From positions 62,001 through 126,000 of the forward strand of contig NZ_JAGGPF010000002.1 in the NCBI RefSeq assembly GCF_018613935.1: a stretch of 64,000 bases of DNA, in the 5' to 3' direction. The notes below the pieces were generated by a model. That model was not told the origin of the DNA, searched no databases, and was given only the letters and a program-made list of their open reading frames with translations. Below, in pieces: positions 52,526-62,459 of this stretch. Numbering within the stretch: position 1 is the first letter of the stretch; every line of letters starts with the position of its first letter. Made by a program: the position numbers and the translations under genes. Source of the DNA: Agromyces sp. ISL-38 (lineage in GTDB: Bacteria > Actinomycetota > Actinomycetes > Actinomycetales > Microbacteriaceae).

Positions 52526-52645
52526 GGCGTCATGGTAGTCGCGAAGCGCGCCGGACGAGGGCGCCACCGCGGCGCGCCCTTCCCGAAGTGCCGGCGATGC
52601 GCGAACGCGCCGCCGGATTGCCGGCGACGCGTTCATCAGCGCGAC

Positions 52646-52849
52646 TCAGGCGGGGCGAACCGCCTCGGCCTGCGGACCCTTGGAACCCGTGCCGACCTCG
52701 AAGACGACCTGCTGGCCTTCTTCGAGCACCTTGTATCCGGACATATCGATCGCAGAGTAGTGGACGAAGACGTCTTGGCCGTCACCGTCGACGGTGATGA
52801 AGCCGTACCCCTTCTCAGCGTTGAACCACTTGACGGTTCCGTTCGCCAT
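52646..52849 (-). CDS. CspA-type cold-shock protein
   Basis: 67 aa, a single cold-shock domain. RNP1 KGYGFITV and RNP2 VFVHYSAI are intact, with the opening [17 protein letters not shown] typical of the major actinobacterial Csp. It acts as an RNA chaperone. GGGAG precedes the ATG by 6 bases. The promoter is ~130 bases upstream, leaving the long 5' leader usual for cold-shock genes. Confidence 0.95.
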   Translation of the reverse strand: MANGTVKWFNAEKGYGFITVDGDGQDVFVHYSAIDMSGYKVLEEGQQVVFEVGTGSKGPQAEAVRPA

Positions 52850-52975
52850 GCGTTGCTCCCATATTGCTGTGTGTGGATCGGCACGTGCCTGTCGCCTGTA
52901 CCGGGCCCCAGAATCGTGCGGCGGGCACCGCGGGCGGTACCGGGAGTTCACACGGGATTGAGCGACCAATTCCAG

Positions 52976-53003
52976 ATACTAACGACGTGACGCGCGGGCA
53001 CAA
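52976..53003 (-). promoter_or_regulatory. Cold-shock gene promoter and long 5' leader
   Basis: On the minus strand TTGTGC (52998-53003), 16 bases, TAGTAT (52976-52981). Transcription would start near 52969, leaving a leader of about 120 bases (52850-52969) that probably regulates mRNA stability with temperature. Confidence 0.6.
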
Positions 53004-53052
53004 GAGTCTTGACGCAAGGAATGGTCGCAGATTGGCAACGATTCGCTCGAGA

Positions 53053-53598
53053 TCAGCCTGTCGTGGCGTCTGCGTAGTCGGATCCGAGCACGACGACGAG
53101 TGGCGTCTCGGTTCCGGCGAACTGGTCGGAGAGCCGCACGTCGGCTTCGGGCAGGAGCTGGGCCACGCCCCGGGCGGCACCCTCGAGCTCGGCCGCGGTG
53201 TAGTAGACGACGGTCTCGGTGAGGTCGCTCGTGCTCGCGTTCGCCGTCGTGCCCACCGGCACGCCGCCTGCAGTGAGGGTCTCGGCGGCCCGCGCTGCGA
53301 GCCCCGAGGTGGCCGTGCCGTTCAGCACGAGCACCGCGATGTCGGGGGCGATCGTCGGCGCGGCGGTGGCGACCGGCTCGGGGGTCGGGGTGGCCACGGG
53401 CGGTGCGAGGAAGTTCAGGCGATCGTTGGAGATGACGACGGCGCCGATGCCCACGGCCGCGAGCACGACCGTGGCGAGTGCAGCCCAGCCGAACGCCACC
53501 CACCTGGCGCCACGACGCGCAGGCGCACGATGCGCCCCCACCCGCTCGATGCCGTGCGGGATGGAGTCGAATCGATCGCGGGGGAACTTCTGCGCCAT
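53053..53598 (-). CDS. LytR_C domain membrane protein
   Basis: 181 aa. A basic cytoplasmic part (about 1-32) is followed by one helix (about 34-57), a Pro/Thr tether (PVATPTPEPVATAAPTIAP) and a LytR C-terminal-type domain: IAVLVLNGTATSGLAARAAE and VVVLGSDYADA. It has no LCP catalytic domain, so it is not a wall ligase; the role is unknown. It lies 28 bases after the DUF3263 gene on the same strand, a pair often conserved in this order of bacteria. Confidence 0.85.
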   Translation of the reverse strand: MAQKFPRDRFDSIPHGIERVGAHRAPARRGARWVAFGWAALATVVLAAVGIGAVVISNDRLNFLAPPVATPTPEPVATAAPTIAPDIAVLVLNGTATSGLAARAAETLTAGGVPVGTTANASTSDLTETVVYYTAAELEGAARGVAQLLPEADVRLSDQFAGTETPLVVVLGSDYADATTG

Positions 53599-53626
53599 GG
53601 GTCCAGTCGTCGGGTTCGGGGCCGGC

Positions 53627-53923
53627 TCAATCGAGCGATCGGCCGATCGAGAGCGAACGCCGGGAGCGCGCCGCCACACGCGCCTCACGCATCCGCTGGA
53701 GTCGTTTGATGAGCATCGGGTCGTGCCGGAGAGCTGACGGCGAGTCGATGAGCTCGCCGAGAATCCGATAGTAGCGGGCGGCCGAGAGTCCGAATTCCTC
53801 CCTGATCGCGTCGGCCTTCGCACCGGGGTGCTGCCACGCTCTCGCCTCGAACGCGAGGATCTGCATCTCCCGCTCGTCGAGCGCCGGCTCGTCGCGGTGG
53901 GCGGGCACGCGCTCGGCGCTCAT
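53627..53923 (-). CDS. DUF3263 family protein (putative DNA-binding)
   Basis: 98 aa from the ATG at 53923 with GGGAGG upstream. The core LDEREMQILAFEARAWQHPG, AIREEFGLSAARYYRILGEL and DPMLIKRLQRMREARVAARS is the actinobacterial DUF3263 family, a helix-turn-helix-like fold. The function is not established; DNA binding is suggested by the fold and the basic C-terminus. It is first in a two-gene unit with the LytR_C protein. Confidence 0.85.
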   Translation of the reverse strand: MSAERVPAHRDEPALDEREMQILAFEARAWQHPGAKADAIREEFGLSAARYYRILGELIDSPSALRHDPMLIKRLQRMREARVAARSRRSLSIGRSLD

Positions 53924-54109
53924 CCGTTCCTCCCGTCGCGGCGGATGGTCCGCCTGCAGCACATCCTAGGCACCTCGGGCATGGAGTGAGCCGAGCGGCG
54001 ACGGCGTGTGAGGCGCGGAACAGGCGGCCACCGGCCGACGTTGCAGTTCTGTGCAGGAAGACCTGCGAGCATGGTGGGGCCATCGTGGCCGACGCCGAGA
54101 GGAGTGCTC

Positions 54110-54511
54110 ATGGAATACCGCGTGAACAAGAGCGATGAGGAATGGCGCGCCGAGCTCGACGCCGACCGGTTCGCGGTGCTCCGCGAGGCGGCCACCGAAC
54201 GGCCGTGGACCGGCGAACTCCTCGACGAGGAGCGTGCCGGTGTCTACTCGTGCGCGGCGTGCGGCGCCGAGCTGTTCAAGAGCGGCACGAAGTTCGACTC
54301 CGGTTGCGGATGGCCGAGCTTCTACGAGTCGGTACGGCCCGAGGCGGTCGAACTCCTCGAAGACACCTCCCTCGGCACGGTGCGCACCGAGGTGCGCTGC
54401 GCGGCCTGCGGCTCCCACCTCGGCCACGTCTTCCCCGACGGCTTCGGCACGCCCACCGGCGATCGCTACTGCATGAACTCGATCGCCCTCGACTTCACCG
54501 CTGAGCCCTGA
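54110..54511 (+). CDS. msrB: Peptide-methionine (R)-S-oxide reductase
   Basis: 133 aa. Zinc cysteines C48/C51 (YSCAACG) and C97/C100 (CAACGSHLGH), resolving C66 (SGCGWPSFYE) and catalytic C121 (RYCMNSIAL) are all present. It repairs oxidised methionine. GAGAGGAG precedes the ATG. The nitroreductase gene starts 2 bases after its stop, so they are an operon. Confidence 0.96.
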   Translation: MEYRVNKSDEEWRAELDADRFAVLREAATERPWTGELLDEERAGVYSCAACGAELFKSGTKFDSGCGWPSFYESVRPEAVELLEDTSLGTVRTEVRCAACGSHLGHVFPDGFGTPTGDRYCMNSIALDFTAEP

Positions 54512-54513
54512 GC

Positions 54514-55062
54514 GTGGCATCCGCGCGCGAGGCTGCGCTCACGCGGCGGTCGTCGTCGAAGGTGACGGATGCCGCACCCGACGACGACACGATCGTGTCG
54601 CTGCTCGAGGCCGCTGCACGGGTCGCCGACCACGCTTCGCTCCGTCCCTGGCGGGTGATCGCGCTCCGCGGAGCGGCGCGCGCCAGGCTCGGCGAGGCCC
54701 TCGCCGCCGCGGCCGGCCTTGAAGGAGAGCACGCGTCACGCCTGGCGGCGAAGCCGCTCCGGGCGCCGCTGCTCCTCGCGATCGTCGCCGCCACCACGAC
54801 GCACCCGAAGGTTCCCGAGTGGGAGCAGGAGGCGTCGGCAGCCGGCGTCGGGCACGTGCTCAGCCTGCTGCTCGACGAAGCCGGATGGGGCGTGATGTGG
54901 CGCACCGGGCCCTACACGCGGCATCCGCTCGTCGCTCGCATGCATGGGCTCGGCGAACACGAGCGCCTGCTCGGCTGGCTCTACGTCGGCGGACGCATCT
55001 CCCGCCCGCGCGGCGAACGCGACGGCTCGATCGCGGCCGGCCGATTCAGCTCACTCGACTGA
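54514..55062 (+). CDS. Nitroreductase family protein
   Basis: 182 aa, GTG start. FMN-dependent nitroreductase fold with RVADHASLRPWRVIALRGAA, the family phosphate loop region, LSLLLDEAGWGVMWRTGPYT and HERLLGWLYVGG. Substrate is unknown; related enzymes reduce nitro-aromatics, quinones or flavins. It is coupled to msrB, suggesting a role in redox stress. It overlaps the convergent transporter gene by 12 bases. Confidence 0.85.
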   Translation: MASAREAALTRRSSSKVTDAAPDDDTIVSLLEAAARVADHASLRPWRVIALRGAARARLGEALAAAAGLEGEHASRLAAKPLRAPLLLAIVAATTTHPKVPEWEQEASAAGVGHVLSLLLDEAGWGVMWRTGPYTRHPLVARMHGLGEHERLLGWLYVGGRISRPRGERDGSIAAGRFSSLD

Positions 55063-56058
55063 CGCCCGCTCCGCCTGGCCGGCCGGCAGGGCCGCGACGT
55101 GCTTGCGGCGCGACCACCTGATGCTCGCCACGACGACTGCGACGAGGGCGAGCGCCGTGCCGCCGACGGTCGCGACATCGACCGCGCGCCCACCGGTGGG
55201 CAGCACGAGATCGAGCGTGAGCGCCGCGGCGAGCTGCCCCGCGACTCCGCAGAGCGCGAGCAGCAGCACGCCCACCATGCGCACGAGCGCCGCCTGGCCG
55301 GCGATGAAGATGCAGCCGATGGCTCCGCCCGCGTAGAGCCACGGCTCGCTCGGCAGCGACTCGGGCCAGCCGGCGATCGCCGCGTGCACGAGCACGACGA
55401 CGACGAGCGCGGCGGTGCCGACCGCGAAGTTGAACACGGTCGCCGTGAGGGCGCTGCCGGCCTCGATCTTGACGCGGCCGTTCACCGCCTGCTGCCAGCC
55501 CACGGCGATGCCGGCGAGGAATGGGAACAGCATGAGCCAGAGCGGCACCTCGTGCGCGAGTTGCGCCGACACGGCCCAGCCGATCGCGGCGAGCGCCAGC
55601 ACGGCGCCGATGACACGGGTGACGGTGAGCGGCCGCCGGCCGCCCGGCCCGAGCCCGACGAGGTCGAAGACGATGCCGCCGATGGTCTGGCCGGCGACGA
55701 TCGCGACCGTGAAGAGCGCGACCCCGATCACCCCGGCCGAGAGGCCCTGCGTCGTGACGAACCATGCCCCCGAGAGACCGCCGAGCACCATCCACCACGC
55801 GAGGCGGCGCTCGCGCAGCGCTGCGCCGACGCGCGCGAATCCGGCACGACCAGGCCGCCAGAGGGCGAGGCTCACGAGGAGGATCGCGAGCCCGCTGCCG
55901 AAGGAGATGGCGGCCGCGGTGAAGGCGTCGTCGATCGCTCCGGCGAGCTGCCCGTTGATGCGGGACTGCACCGCCGTGAGCGCCCCGCACGCGAGGGCGA
56001 ACACGACCGCGAGCCAGAGCGGCAGTCGTGCGCGCTCGGCGTGGGGGTGTGTGCTCAT
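55051..56058 (-). CDS. DMT-superfamily (YdcZ/DUF606-type) transporter
   Basis: 335 aa with about ten hydrophobic helices in two similar five-helix halves, as in DMT_YdcZ proteins. Each half opens with a related phrase: LTAVQSRINGQLAGAIDDAF and IAVGWQQAVNGRVKIEAGSA. The substrate is unknown. The start ATG (56056-56058) lies only 1 base after the encoded CCA of tRNA-Thr on the same strand, so tRNA processing would leave an mRNA beginning at or next to the start codon. Confidence 0.9.
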   Translation of the reverse strand: MSTHPHAERARLPLWLAVVFALACGALTAVQSRINGQLAGAIDDAFTAAAISFGSGLAILLVSLALWRPGRAGFARVGAALRERRLAWWMVLGGLSGAWFVTTQGLSAGVIGVALFTVAIVAGQTIGGIVFDLVGLGPGGRRPLTVTRVIGAVLALAAIGWAVSAQLAHEVPLWLMLFPFLAGIAVGWQQAVNGRVKIEAGSALTATVFNFAVGTAALVVVVLVHAAIAGWPESLPSEPWLYAGGAIGCIFIAGQAALVRMVGVLLLALCGVAGQLAAALTLDLVLPTGGRAVDVATVGGTALALVAVVVASIRWSRRKHVAALPAGQAERASVE

Positions 56059-56059
56059 G

Positions 56060-56135
56060 TGGAGCCGCCTGCGGGACTCGAACCCGCAACCACCGCTTTA
56101 CAAGAGCGGTGCGCTACCAATTGCGCCAAGGCGGC
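56060..56135 (-). tRNA. tRNA-Thr (anticodon TGT)
   Basis: A complete cloverleaf with encoded CCA. The acceptor GCCGCCT pairs with AGGCGGC, the anticodon stem is CCGCT/AGCGG around CTTGTAA, and the T loop is TTCGAAC. Discriminator base U. It is directly followed by the DMT transporter start codon. Confidence 0.95.
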
Positions 56136-56169
56136 GAGGGTGTTGCCTCCCCGACATCCTACCGACAGC

Positions 56170-56200
56170 ACGAAGGCCCGGCACGGTGCCGGGCCTTCGT
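56170..56200 (-). terminator. Terminator after the DsbA-like gene
   Basis: CGAAGGCCCGGCAC (56171-56184) is exactly complementary to GTGCCGGGCCTTCG (56186-56199), a very stable hairpin 28-57 bases after the stop. It insulates the DsbA-like gene from tRNA-Thr. Confidence 0.75.
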
Positions 56201-56226
56201 GGACGATCACGGTCGCCGCGGCGACG

Positions 56227-57147
56227 CTACGAGGCGGGCGTCGGCGTGGGGGTCGGCGTCGGGTTCTCCTCGAAGCTCTGGCCGGCCGCCTGGAGCACGA
56301 ACAACTGGAACTCGGCCGGGTCGTCGAGCGAGCCCTGGTACTGGTTGCCGTTCACGAGCACGGTCGGAGTGCCCGTGATCGACTCGAGGTCGGAGTTCGG
56401 CACCGGCGAGGTGAGTGCGCGGTTCGTGGCATCCTGCACCCAGGCCTTGAACTGCACGTCGTCGATGCACTTCTCGACCGTGGAGCGCGAGCTCACATCG
56501 GCCTCTTTCGTGAGGCCCTTGATCTCGTCGTTCGTGAGCCCCGTGGAGCCCTCTTCGGGCTGGTTCGCGAAGAGCAGCTCGTTGAAGTCGAAGAACGACT
56601 CCGGTGACGAGTTCGCGACGCATGCCGCCGCGTTCGCCGCGCGCAGCGAGTACTGCGTGCCGGCCGACTTGTTGGTGAGGATGGCGATGGGGTGCACCTC
56701 GAGGGTCGCGGCGCCCGACTCGACCATGGTGCGGATCGATTCGGAGTTCGTCTCCTCGAACTGCCCGCAGAACGGGCAGAGGTAGTCGATGTACATGACG
56801 ATGTTCGCGACCGTGCCGCTGTCGTCGGGGACGGAGGGCGTGGGGGTGGCCTGGGGCTTCAGGGCCGGCGTCTCGACGGCCTCGATTCCGGACTCGCCGC
56901 CGACGAGCACGATGCCGTCGCTCGCCATGTTGCGCGGGCCCGGGCCATCGGGCCGCTGGCCCTGCATGATCAGCGTGAAGATGAGCGCACCGATCGCGAC
57001 GACCGCGACGATGATGCCGCCCTGGATGAACACCTTGTTGCGGCGTTCCCGCTTCTTCTGCCCCTCCCGGAGGGCCTTGGCCTTCTCCCGTGCCGCTTCT
57101 CTGCGATCGTTACGGGTGGGGCGTGGCTGATTTCCGCCGCTGGTCAT
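56227..57147 (-). CDS. Membrane-anchored DsbA/DsbG-like thiol-disulphide oxidoreductase
   Basis: 306 aa. A highly charged cytoplasmic tail (1-38, Arg/Lys/Glu) leads to one helix (about 39-61), an exported linker and a DsbA-type thioredoxin domain with active site C124-P-F-C127 (YIDYLCPFCGQFEETN) and the cis-Pro loop ITGTPTVLVNG. It probably forms or isomerises disulphides outside the membrane. The tail ends in a TP repeat. The divergent gap to the sugar ATPase (57148-57415) holds a minus-strand -10 TACTAT near 57202. Confidence 0.9.
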   Translation of the reverse strand: MTSGGNQPRPTRNDRREAAREKAKALREGQKKRERRNKVFIQGGIIVAVVAIGALIFTLIMQGQRPDGPGPRNMASDGIVLVGGESGIEAVETPALKPQATPTPSVPDDSGTVANIVMYIDYLCPFCGQFEETNSESIRTMVESGAATLEVHPIAILTNKSAGTQYSLRAANAAACVANSSPESFFDFNELLFANQPEEGSTGLTNDEIKGLTKEADVSSRSTVEKCIDDVQFKAWVQDATNRALTSPVPNSDLESITGTPTVLVNGNQYQGSLDDPAEFQLFVLQAAGQSFEENPTPTPTPTPAS

Positions 57148-57415
57148 CGATGGTCACTCCGGTCGCTGTGGGGCGCGCTCATATGCGAGCGAACGCACCC
57201 ACGATAGTAGGTCTGGCGTCTGGGAATTCCCCAAACGGATGCCGCACGCGAGCCGTGTCCCGGCTGCATCCCGTCACGTCGCACGGCAAGGGGGATTCCC
57301 CACACGCGTACGACGACGCCGCGAGCGCGTGCGATACTGGGTGGGCGTCGACGTCGACGCAGTCCATCACTACGGATCGTCCGGCACGTACCTGCCGGTG
57401 AAGGAGAACAGAACC

Positions 57416-58516
<1,101 letters not shown>

Positions 58517-58532
58517 TCGTTCACCTGTTGAA

Positions 58533-58575
58533 CGCCGATGCCGGCCGGGGCGACCCGGCCGGCATCGGCATTTTT
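58533..58575 (+). terminator. Strong intrinsic terminator after ugpC
   Basis: GCCGATGCCGGCCGG (from 58534) is complementary to CCGGCCGGCATCGGC (to 58569) and is followed by TTTTT (58571-58575). TACGCT at 58579-58584 then serves the next gene. Confidence 0.9.
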
Positions 58576-58593
58576 GGATACGCTGAAGCGACA

Positions 58594-59913
58594 ATGAGCG
58601 GTTCTCTCTCCATCACGTCGGCCATGGCCGACCCGGCGCTTCTCGACCTTCCGTGGGATCTCCCCCTCGAGGCGTGGCCCAACGAGACCATCGCGGCGCT
58701 CCCGAAGGGCATCTCGCGACACCTCGTGCGCTTCGCCCACTTGAGCGGCCACATCGTGGCCATCAAGGAGACCACCGACGACATGGCCAAGGGCGAGTAC
58801 GAGATGCTGCGCACGCTGCAGCGCCTCGAGATCCCCTGCGTCGAGCCTGCAGCCGTCATCACCAATCGCACGGATTCCGAAGGGGATGCGCTGAAGCCCG
58901 TGCTCGTCACCCGGCATCTCCGGTTCTCCCTGCCATACCGTGCCCTGTTCTCGCAGACGCTCCGCCCCGACACCGCGACCCGACTCGTCGACGCGCTCGC
59001 GGTGCTGCTCGTGCGGCTGCACATCGTCGGGTTCTTCTGGGGCGACGTGTCGCTCTCGAACACCCTGTTCCGTCGCGATGCCGGCGCATTCGCGGCGTAC
59101 CTCGTCGACGCCGAGACCGGCAAGCTGTACTCCGGCGGCCTCTCGAACGGGCAGCGCGAGAACGATCTCGAGATCGCCCGGGTCAACATCGCCGGCGAGC
59201 TCCTCGATCTCGAGGCCGGCGGCCGCGTCGCCGACGAGCTCGACCCGGTCAACATCTCCAACGGCATCGTCGACGCCTACCGCAGCCTCTGGACCGAGCT
59301 CACCGGGCCCGAATCCTTCCCCGGGGCGGAGCGGTGGCGCATCAACGAGCGCGTGAACCGGCTGAACGACCTCGGCTTCGACATCGAGGAGCTCGCGATC
59401 AAGACCGACGGCACGGGCACCACGGTGCGCATCCAGCCGAAGGTCGTCGACGCGGGCCACCACCAGCGCCGCCTGTTGCGGCTCACGGGCCTCGATGCCG
59501 GAGAGAACCAGGCACGGCGCCTGCTGAACGACCTCGACTCGTACCGAGCCGCCTACGGCAAGGCCGATCTCGACGAGGAGATGGTCGCCCACGAGTGGCT
59601 CATGCGCGTCTTCGAGCCCGTCGTGCGCGCCATCCCCACCGAACTGCGTGGCAAGCTCGAACCGGCCGAGGTGTTCCACCAGTTGCTCGAGCACCGCTGG
59701 TATCTCGCGCAGCAGTCCGCCAGCGACGTGCCGCTCGCCGAAGCCGTCACCTCGTACGTCAACAACGTGCTGCGCCACCGCCGCGACGAGGCGACCGTGA
59801 TCGACCCGCCGACCGGTGCGTTCACGCTGCCGATCGAGACCATTCCCACCGATACGGCCGCGATCAGTGCGATCGATCCCGACGACGAAGACGACTGGCG
59901 CCTCAAGGTCTGA
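58594..59913 (+). CDS. DUF4032 protein with kinase-like fold
   Basis: 439 aa. The N-terminal ~230 residues carry lipopolysaccharide-kinase/Kdo-kinase-like motifs: HIVAIKETTDDMAKGEYEML (Lys and Glu of a kinase N-lobe), LLVRLHIVGFFWGDVSLSNT (catalytic loop with D and N) and AYLVDAETGKL (metal Asp). The C-terminal half is DUF4032. It is conserved in actinobacteria and its substrate is unknown. TACGCT lies 9 bases before the ATG with no ribosome site, suggesting a near-leaderless start. It ends 12 bases from convergent rlmB. Confidence 0.85.
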   Translation: MSGSLSITSAMADPALLDLPWDLPLEAWPNETIAALPKGISRHLVRFAHLSGHIVAIKETTDDMAKGEYEMLRTLQRLEIPCVEPAAVITNRTDSEGDALKPVLVTRHLRFSLPYRALFSQTLRPDTATRLVDALAVLLVRLHIVGFFWGDVSLSNTLFRRDAGAFAAYLVDAETGKLYSGGLSNGQRENDLEIARVNIAGELLDLEAGGRVADELDPVNISNGIVDAYRSLWTELTGPESFPGAERWRINERVNRLNDLGFDIEELAIKTDGTGTTVRIQPKVVDAGHHQRRLLRLTGLDAGENQARRLLNDLDSYRAAYGKADLDEEMVAHEWLMRVFEPVVRAIPTELRGKLEPAEVFHQLLEHRWYLAQQSASDVPLAEAVTSYVNNVLRHRRDEATVIDPPTGAFTLPIETIPTDTAAISAIDPDDEDDWRLKV

Positions 59914-59925
59914 GGCGCCAGTCGC

Positions 59926-60945
59926 TCACTGCTCCGCGCGGAGTTTCGAGATCTCGTAGAGGGTGACGGATGCCGCGATGCCGGCGTTCAGCGACTCGGT
60001 CGCCGCCTCGATCGGAATCGACACGATGGCGTCGCACGTCTCGGTGACGAGGCGCGACAGTCCCTTGCCCTCGCTGCCGACGACGACCACGATCGGCCGG
60101 TCGGCCCATGAGAGGCCGGGCAGCGAGACATCCCCGCCGCCGTCGAGGCCCAGCACGAACACGCCGCGATCCTTCAGCGCCTTGAGCGTCTGCGTCAGGT
60201 TCGGCGCCATCGCCACGGGCGTGCGAGCGGCGGCACCAGCCGACGTCTTCCATGCAGCGGCCGTGACGCCGACCGAGCGGCGTTGCGGGACGATGACCCC
60301 GTGCCCGCCGAACGCGGCGGTCGATCGGATGATCGCACCGAGGTTGCGCGGATCGGTGATGCCGTCGAGGGCGACGAAGAGCGGCGTCTCGTCGCGCGCG
60401 AGCACCTCGTCGAGCAGCTCGATGGGATGCGCGTACTCGTAGGCCGGCACCTTGAGCGCGAGGCCCTGGTGCACACCGCCCTCGCCGGCGAGCCGATCGA
60501 GCTCCGGTCGCATGACCTCGAGGATCGGGATGCCGCGATGGGTCGCGATCTTCAGGGCCTCCTTCACGCGGTCGTCCATCTCGACGCGAGACGCGAGATA
60601 GAGCGTCGAGGCGGGAATGTGCGCGCGCAGCGCTTCGACCACGGAATTGCGGCCGGTCACGATCTCGGACTCGTCGCCCGCCTTCGAGCGCCGGGCGGCG
60701 CCGGATGCCCCGCGCGGCTGCCCGGCGCGTTGCGCCGGCTTCGCCCCGCGGCCGCCGGCGGTGGCCGCGAGTCGTTCCTGGGCCGCCTTGCGCTTGCCGG
60801 CGACGTGGTAGCTGCGCTCCTCGGCCTTCGGCGTCGGCCCCTTGCCCTCGAGCGACTTGCGCCCGTGGCCTCCGGTGCCGACCTTCTGGCCCTTGCCCTT
60901 CTTGCGCACTGCTCCGGCGCGCGGCTTTCCGGTATTGCCCTTCAT
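59926..60945 (-). CDS. rlmB: 23S rRNA (guanosine(2251)-2'-O)-methyltransferase
   Basis: 339 aa. A Lys/Gly/Arg-rich disordered N-terminus (about 1-90) precedes the SpoU substrate-binding domain ([20 protein letters not shown]) and the SPOUT knot with motifs [40 protein letters not shown] and [20 protein letters not shown]. It methylates the P-loop of 23S rRNA. The start overlaps the cysS stop (ATGA). The long basic tail is common in actinobacterial RlmB and probably binds rRNA. Confidence 0.93.
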   Translation of the reverse strand: MKGNTGKPRAGAVRKKGKGQKVGTGGHGRKSLEGKGPTPKAEERSYHVAGKRKAAQERLAATAGGRGAKPAQRAGQPRGASGAARRSKAGDESEIVTGRNSVVEALRAHIPASTLYLASRVEMDDRVKEALKIATHRGIPILEVMRPELDRLAGEGGVHQGLALKVPAYEYAHPIELLDEVLARDETPLFVALDGITDPRNLGAIIRSTAAFGGHGVIVPQRRSVGVTAAAWKTSAGAAARTPVAMAPNLTQTLKALKDRGVFVLGLDGGGDVSLPGLSWADRPIVVVVGSEGKGLSRLVTETCDAIVSIPIEAATESLNAGIAASVTLYEISKLRAEQ

Positions 60946-62360
60946 GATCCGAGGCTCCAATGCGTTCCGGTCTGACTGTCTTCGATGGTGATCCCGGCGG
61001 CTGTGAGCTCCGCTCGGATCCGGTCTGCCGCGCCGTAGTCCTTCGACTCTCGCGCGGCCTGGCGATCTTCGATGAGGCGGGTGACGAGCGAGTCGAGGGC
61101 GGATGCCGCAGGCCCGGCGTCGGTCGCCCACTGCGGGTCGCGGGGGTCGATGCCGAGCACCTCGACCATCGCGACGACCTGCCCGTGTGCGACGGCGGCG
61201 TCGTGGAGCTCCTCGTCGTCGAGTGCCTGGTTGCCGCTGCGCACGGTGTCGTGCAGCACGGCGAGCGCTTGCGGCACGCCGAGGTCGTCGTCCATGGCCT
61301 CGCCGAACGCGTCGGGGATGACGGGGCTGCCGACGCCCGCGAACCGCGTGCCGGCGAGCCGTCGCTCGACCCGGCTGAGGAACGCGCGGAGTCGATCGAC
61401 GGCAGCTTCGGCGTCGGTGAGCGAGCCGGGCAGGTAGTCGAGGGTGGAGCGGTAGTGCGCAGCGCCGAGCAGGTAGCGAACGGCGAGGGGCGAGGCGAGC
61501 TCGAGCAACTCGGACGCGTAGACGGAATTGCCGAGCGATTTCGACATCTTCTGCCCGCCGACGTTCACGAGCCCGTTGTGCACCCAGTAGCGCGCGAAGG
61601 CATCGCCGGCGGCCGTCGACTGGGCGAGCTCGTTCTCATGGTGCGGAAAGCGCAAGTCGAGTCCGCCGCCGTGGATGTCGAACTCGGCGCCGAGATAGCG
61701 CGTGACCATCGCCGAGCATTCGATGTGCCAGCCGGGACGCCCCCCGCCCCACGGCGAGCTCCAGCTCGCGGATGCCGGCTCGTCGGGCTTCGTGCCCTTC
61801 CAGAGGGCGAAGTCGCGGCCGTCGCGCTTGCCGCGAGGGTCGGCGTCGGCGGCGGCCTCCATGTGGTCGCGCGACTGGCGGGTGAGCTCGCCGTAGGCGG
61901 GCCAACTCGAGGTGTCGAAGTAGACGTCGCCCGAGTCATCCGGTGCCGCATACGCATGTCCGCGTTCGATGAGGCGGGCGATGAGCTCCTGCATCTGAGC
62001 GACGCTCGCGGTGGCGCGCGGCTCGTAGGTGGGCGCCATGATGCCGAGTGAGGCGTAGGCGGCGGTGAACTCGAGCTCGACGCGGTAGGCGAGCGCCCAC
62101 CACTCCTCGGCGCGCTCCTCGCTCGCGGCCTGGAGGATCTTGTCGTCGATATCGGTGACATTGCGCACGAACGCGACGTCGTAGCCGCGATACGCGAGCC
62201 AACGGCGCAGGATGTCGTAGACGAGCGCGCTGCGCAGGTGTCCGATGTGCGGGCTCGACTGCACCGTGGGCCCGCAGACGTACATGCCGACGTGCCCCTC
62301 GCGGAGGGGCACGAAGTCACGCAGGGCCTGGGCCTTGGAGTCGTAGAGTCGCACGGTCAC
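60942..62360 (-). CDS. cysS: Cysteinyl-tRNA synthetase
   Basis: 472 aa, GTG start. Class I synthetase with HIGH at 38-41 ([11 protein letters not shown]), KMSKS at 271-275 and the zinc ligands C29, C215, H240 and E244 region. It charges tRNA-Cys. It lies in the order ispDF-cysS-rlmB that is conserved in actinobacteria, overlapping rlmB. No Shine-Dalgarno sequence is obvious before the GTG. Confidence 0.96.
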   Translation of the reverse strand: MTVRLYDSKAQALRDFVPLREGHVGMYVCGPTVQSSPHIGHLRSALVYDILRRWLAYRGYDVAFVRNVTDIDDKILQAASEERAEEWWALAYRVELEFTAAYASLGIMAPTYEPRATASVAQMQELIARLIERGHAYAAPDDSGDVYFDTSSWPAYGELTRQSRDHMEAAADADPRGKRDGRDFALWKGTKPDEPASASWSSPWGGGRPGWHIECSAMVTRYLGAEFDIHGGGLDLRFPHHENELAQSTAAGDAFARYWVHNGLVNVGGQKMSKSLGNSVYASELLELASPLAVRYLLGAAHYRSTLDYLPGSLTDAEAAVDRLRAFLSRVERRLAGTRFAGVGSPVIPDAFGEAMDDDLGVPQALAVLHDTVRSGNQALDDEELHDAAVAHGQVVAMVEVLGIDPRDPQWATDAGPAASALDSLVTRLIEDRQAARESKDYGAADRIRAELTAAGITIEDSQTGTHWSLGS

Positions 62361-62459
62361 CCGCCAAGCCTACCGGCGACGATCCGGGCGTCCGACGTGT
62401 GACGCGGGCGCAGTGCAGCGCCGGTGGGCTGCGCGGCGGCGGGCGCAACGGCGAGCGCT

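Noticed and set aside
57224-57310. GGGAATTCCCC and GGGGATTCCCC palindromes before ugpC as operators
   Set aside because: They are short, differ in centre, and do not align with a clear promoter. No regulator in the window is linked to them.
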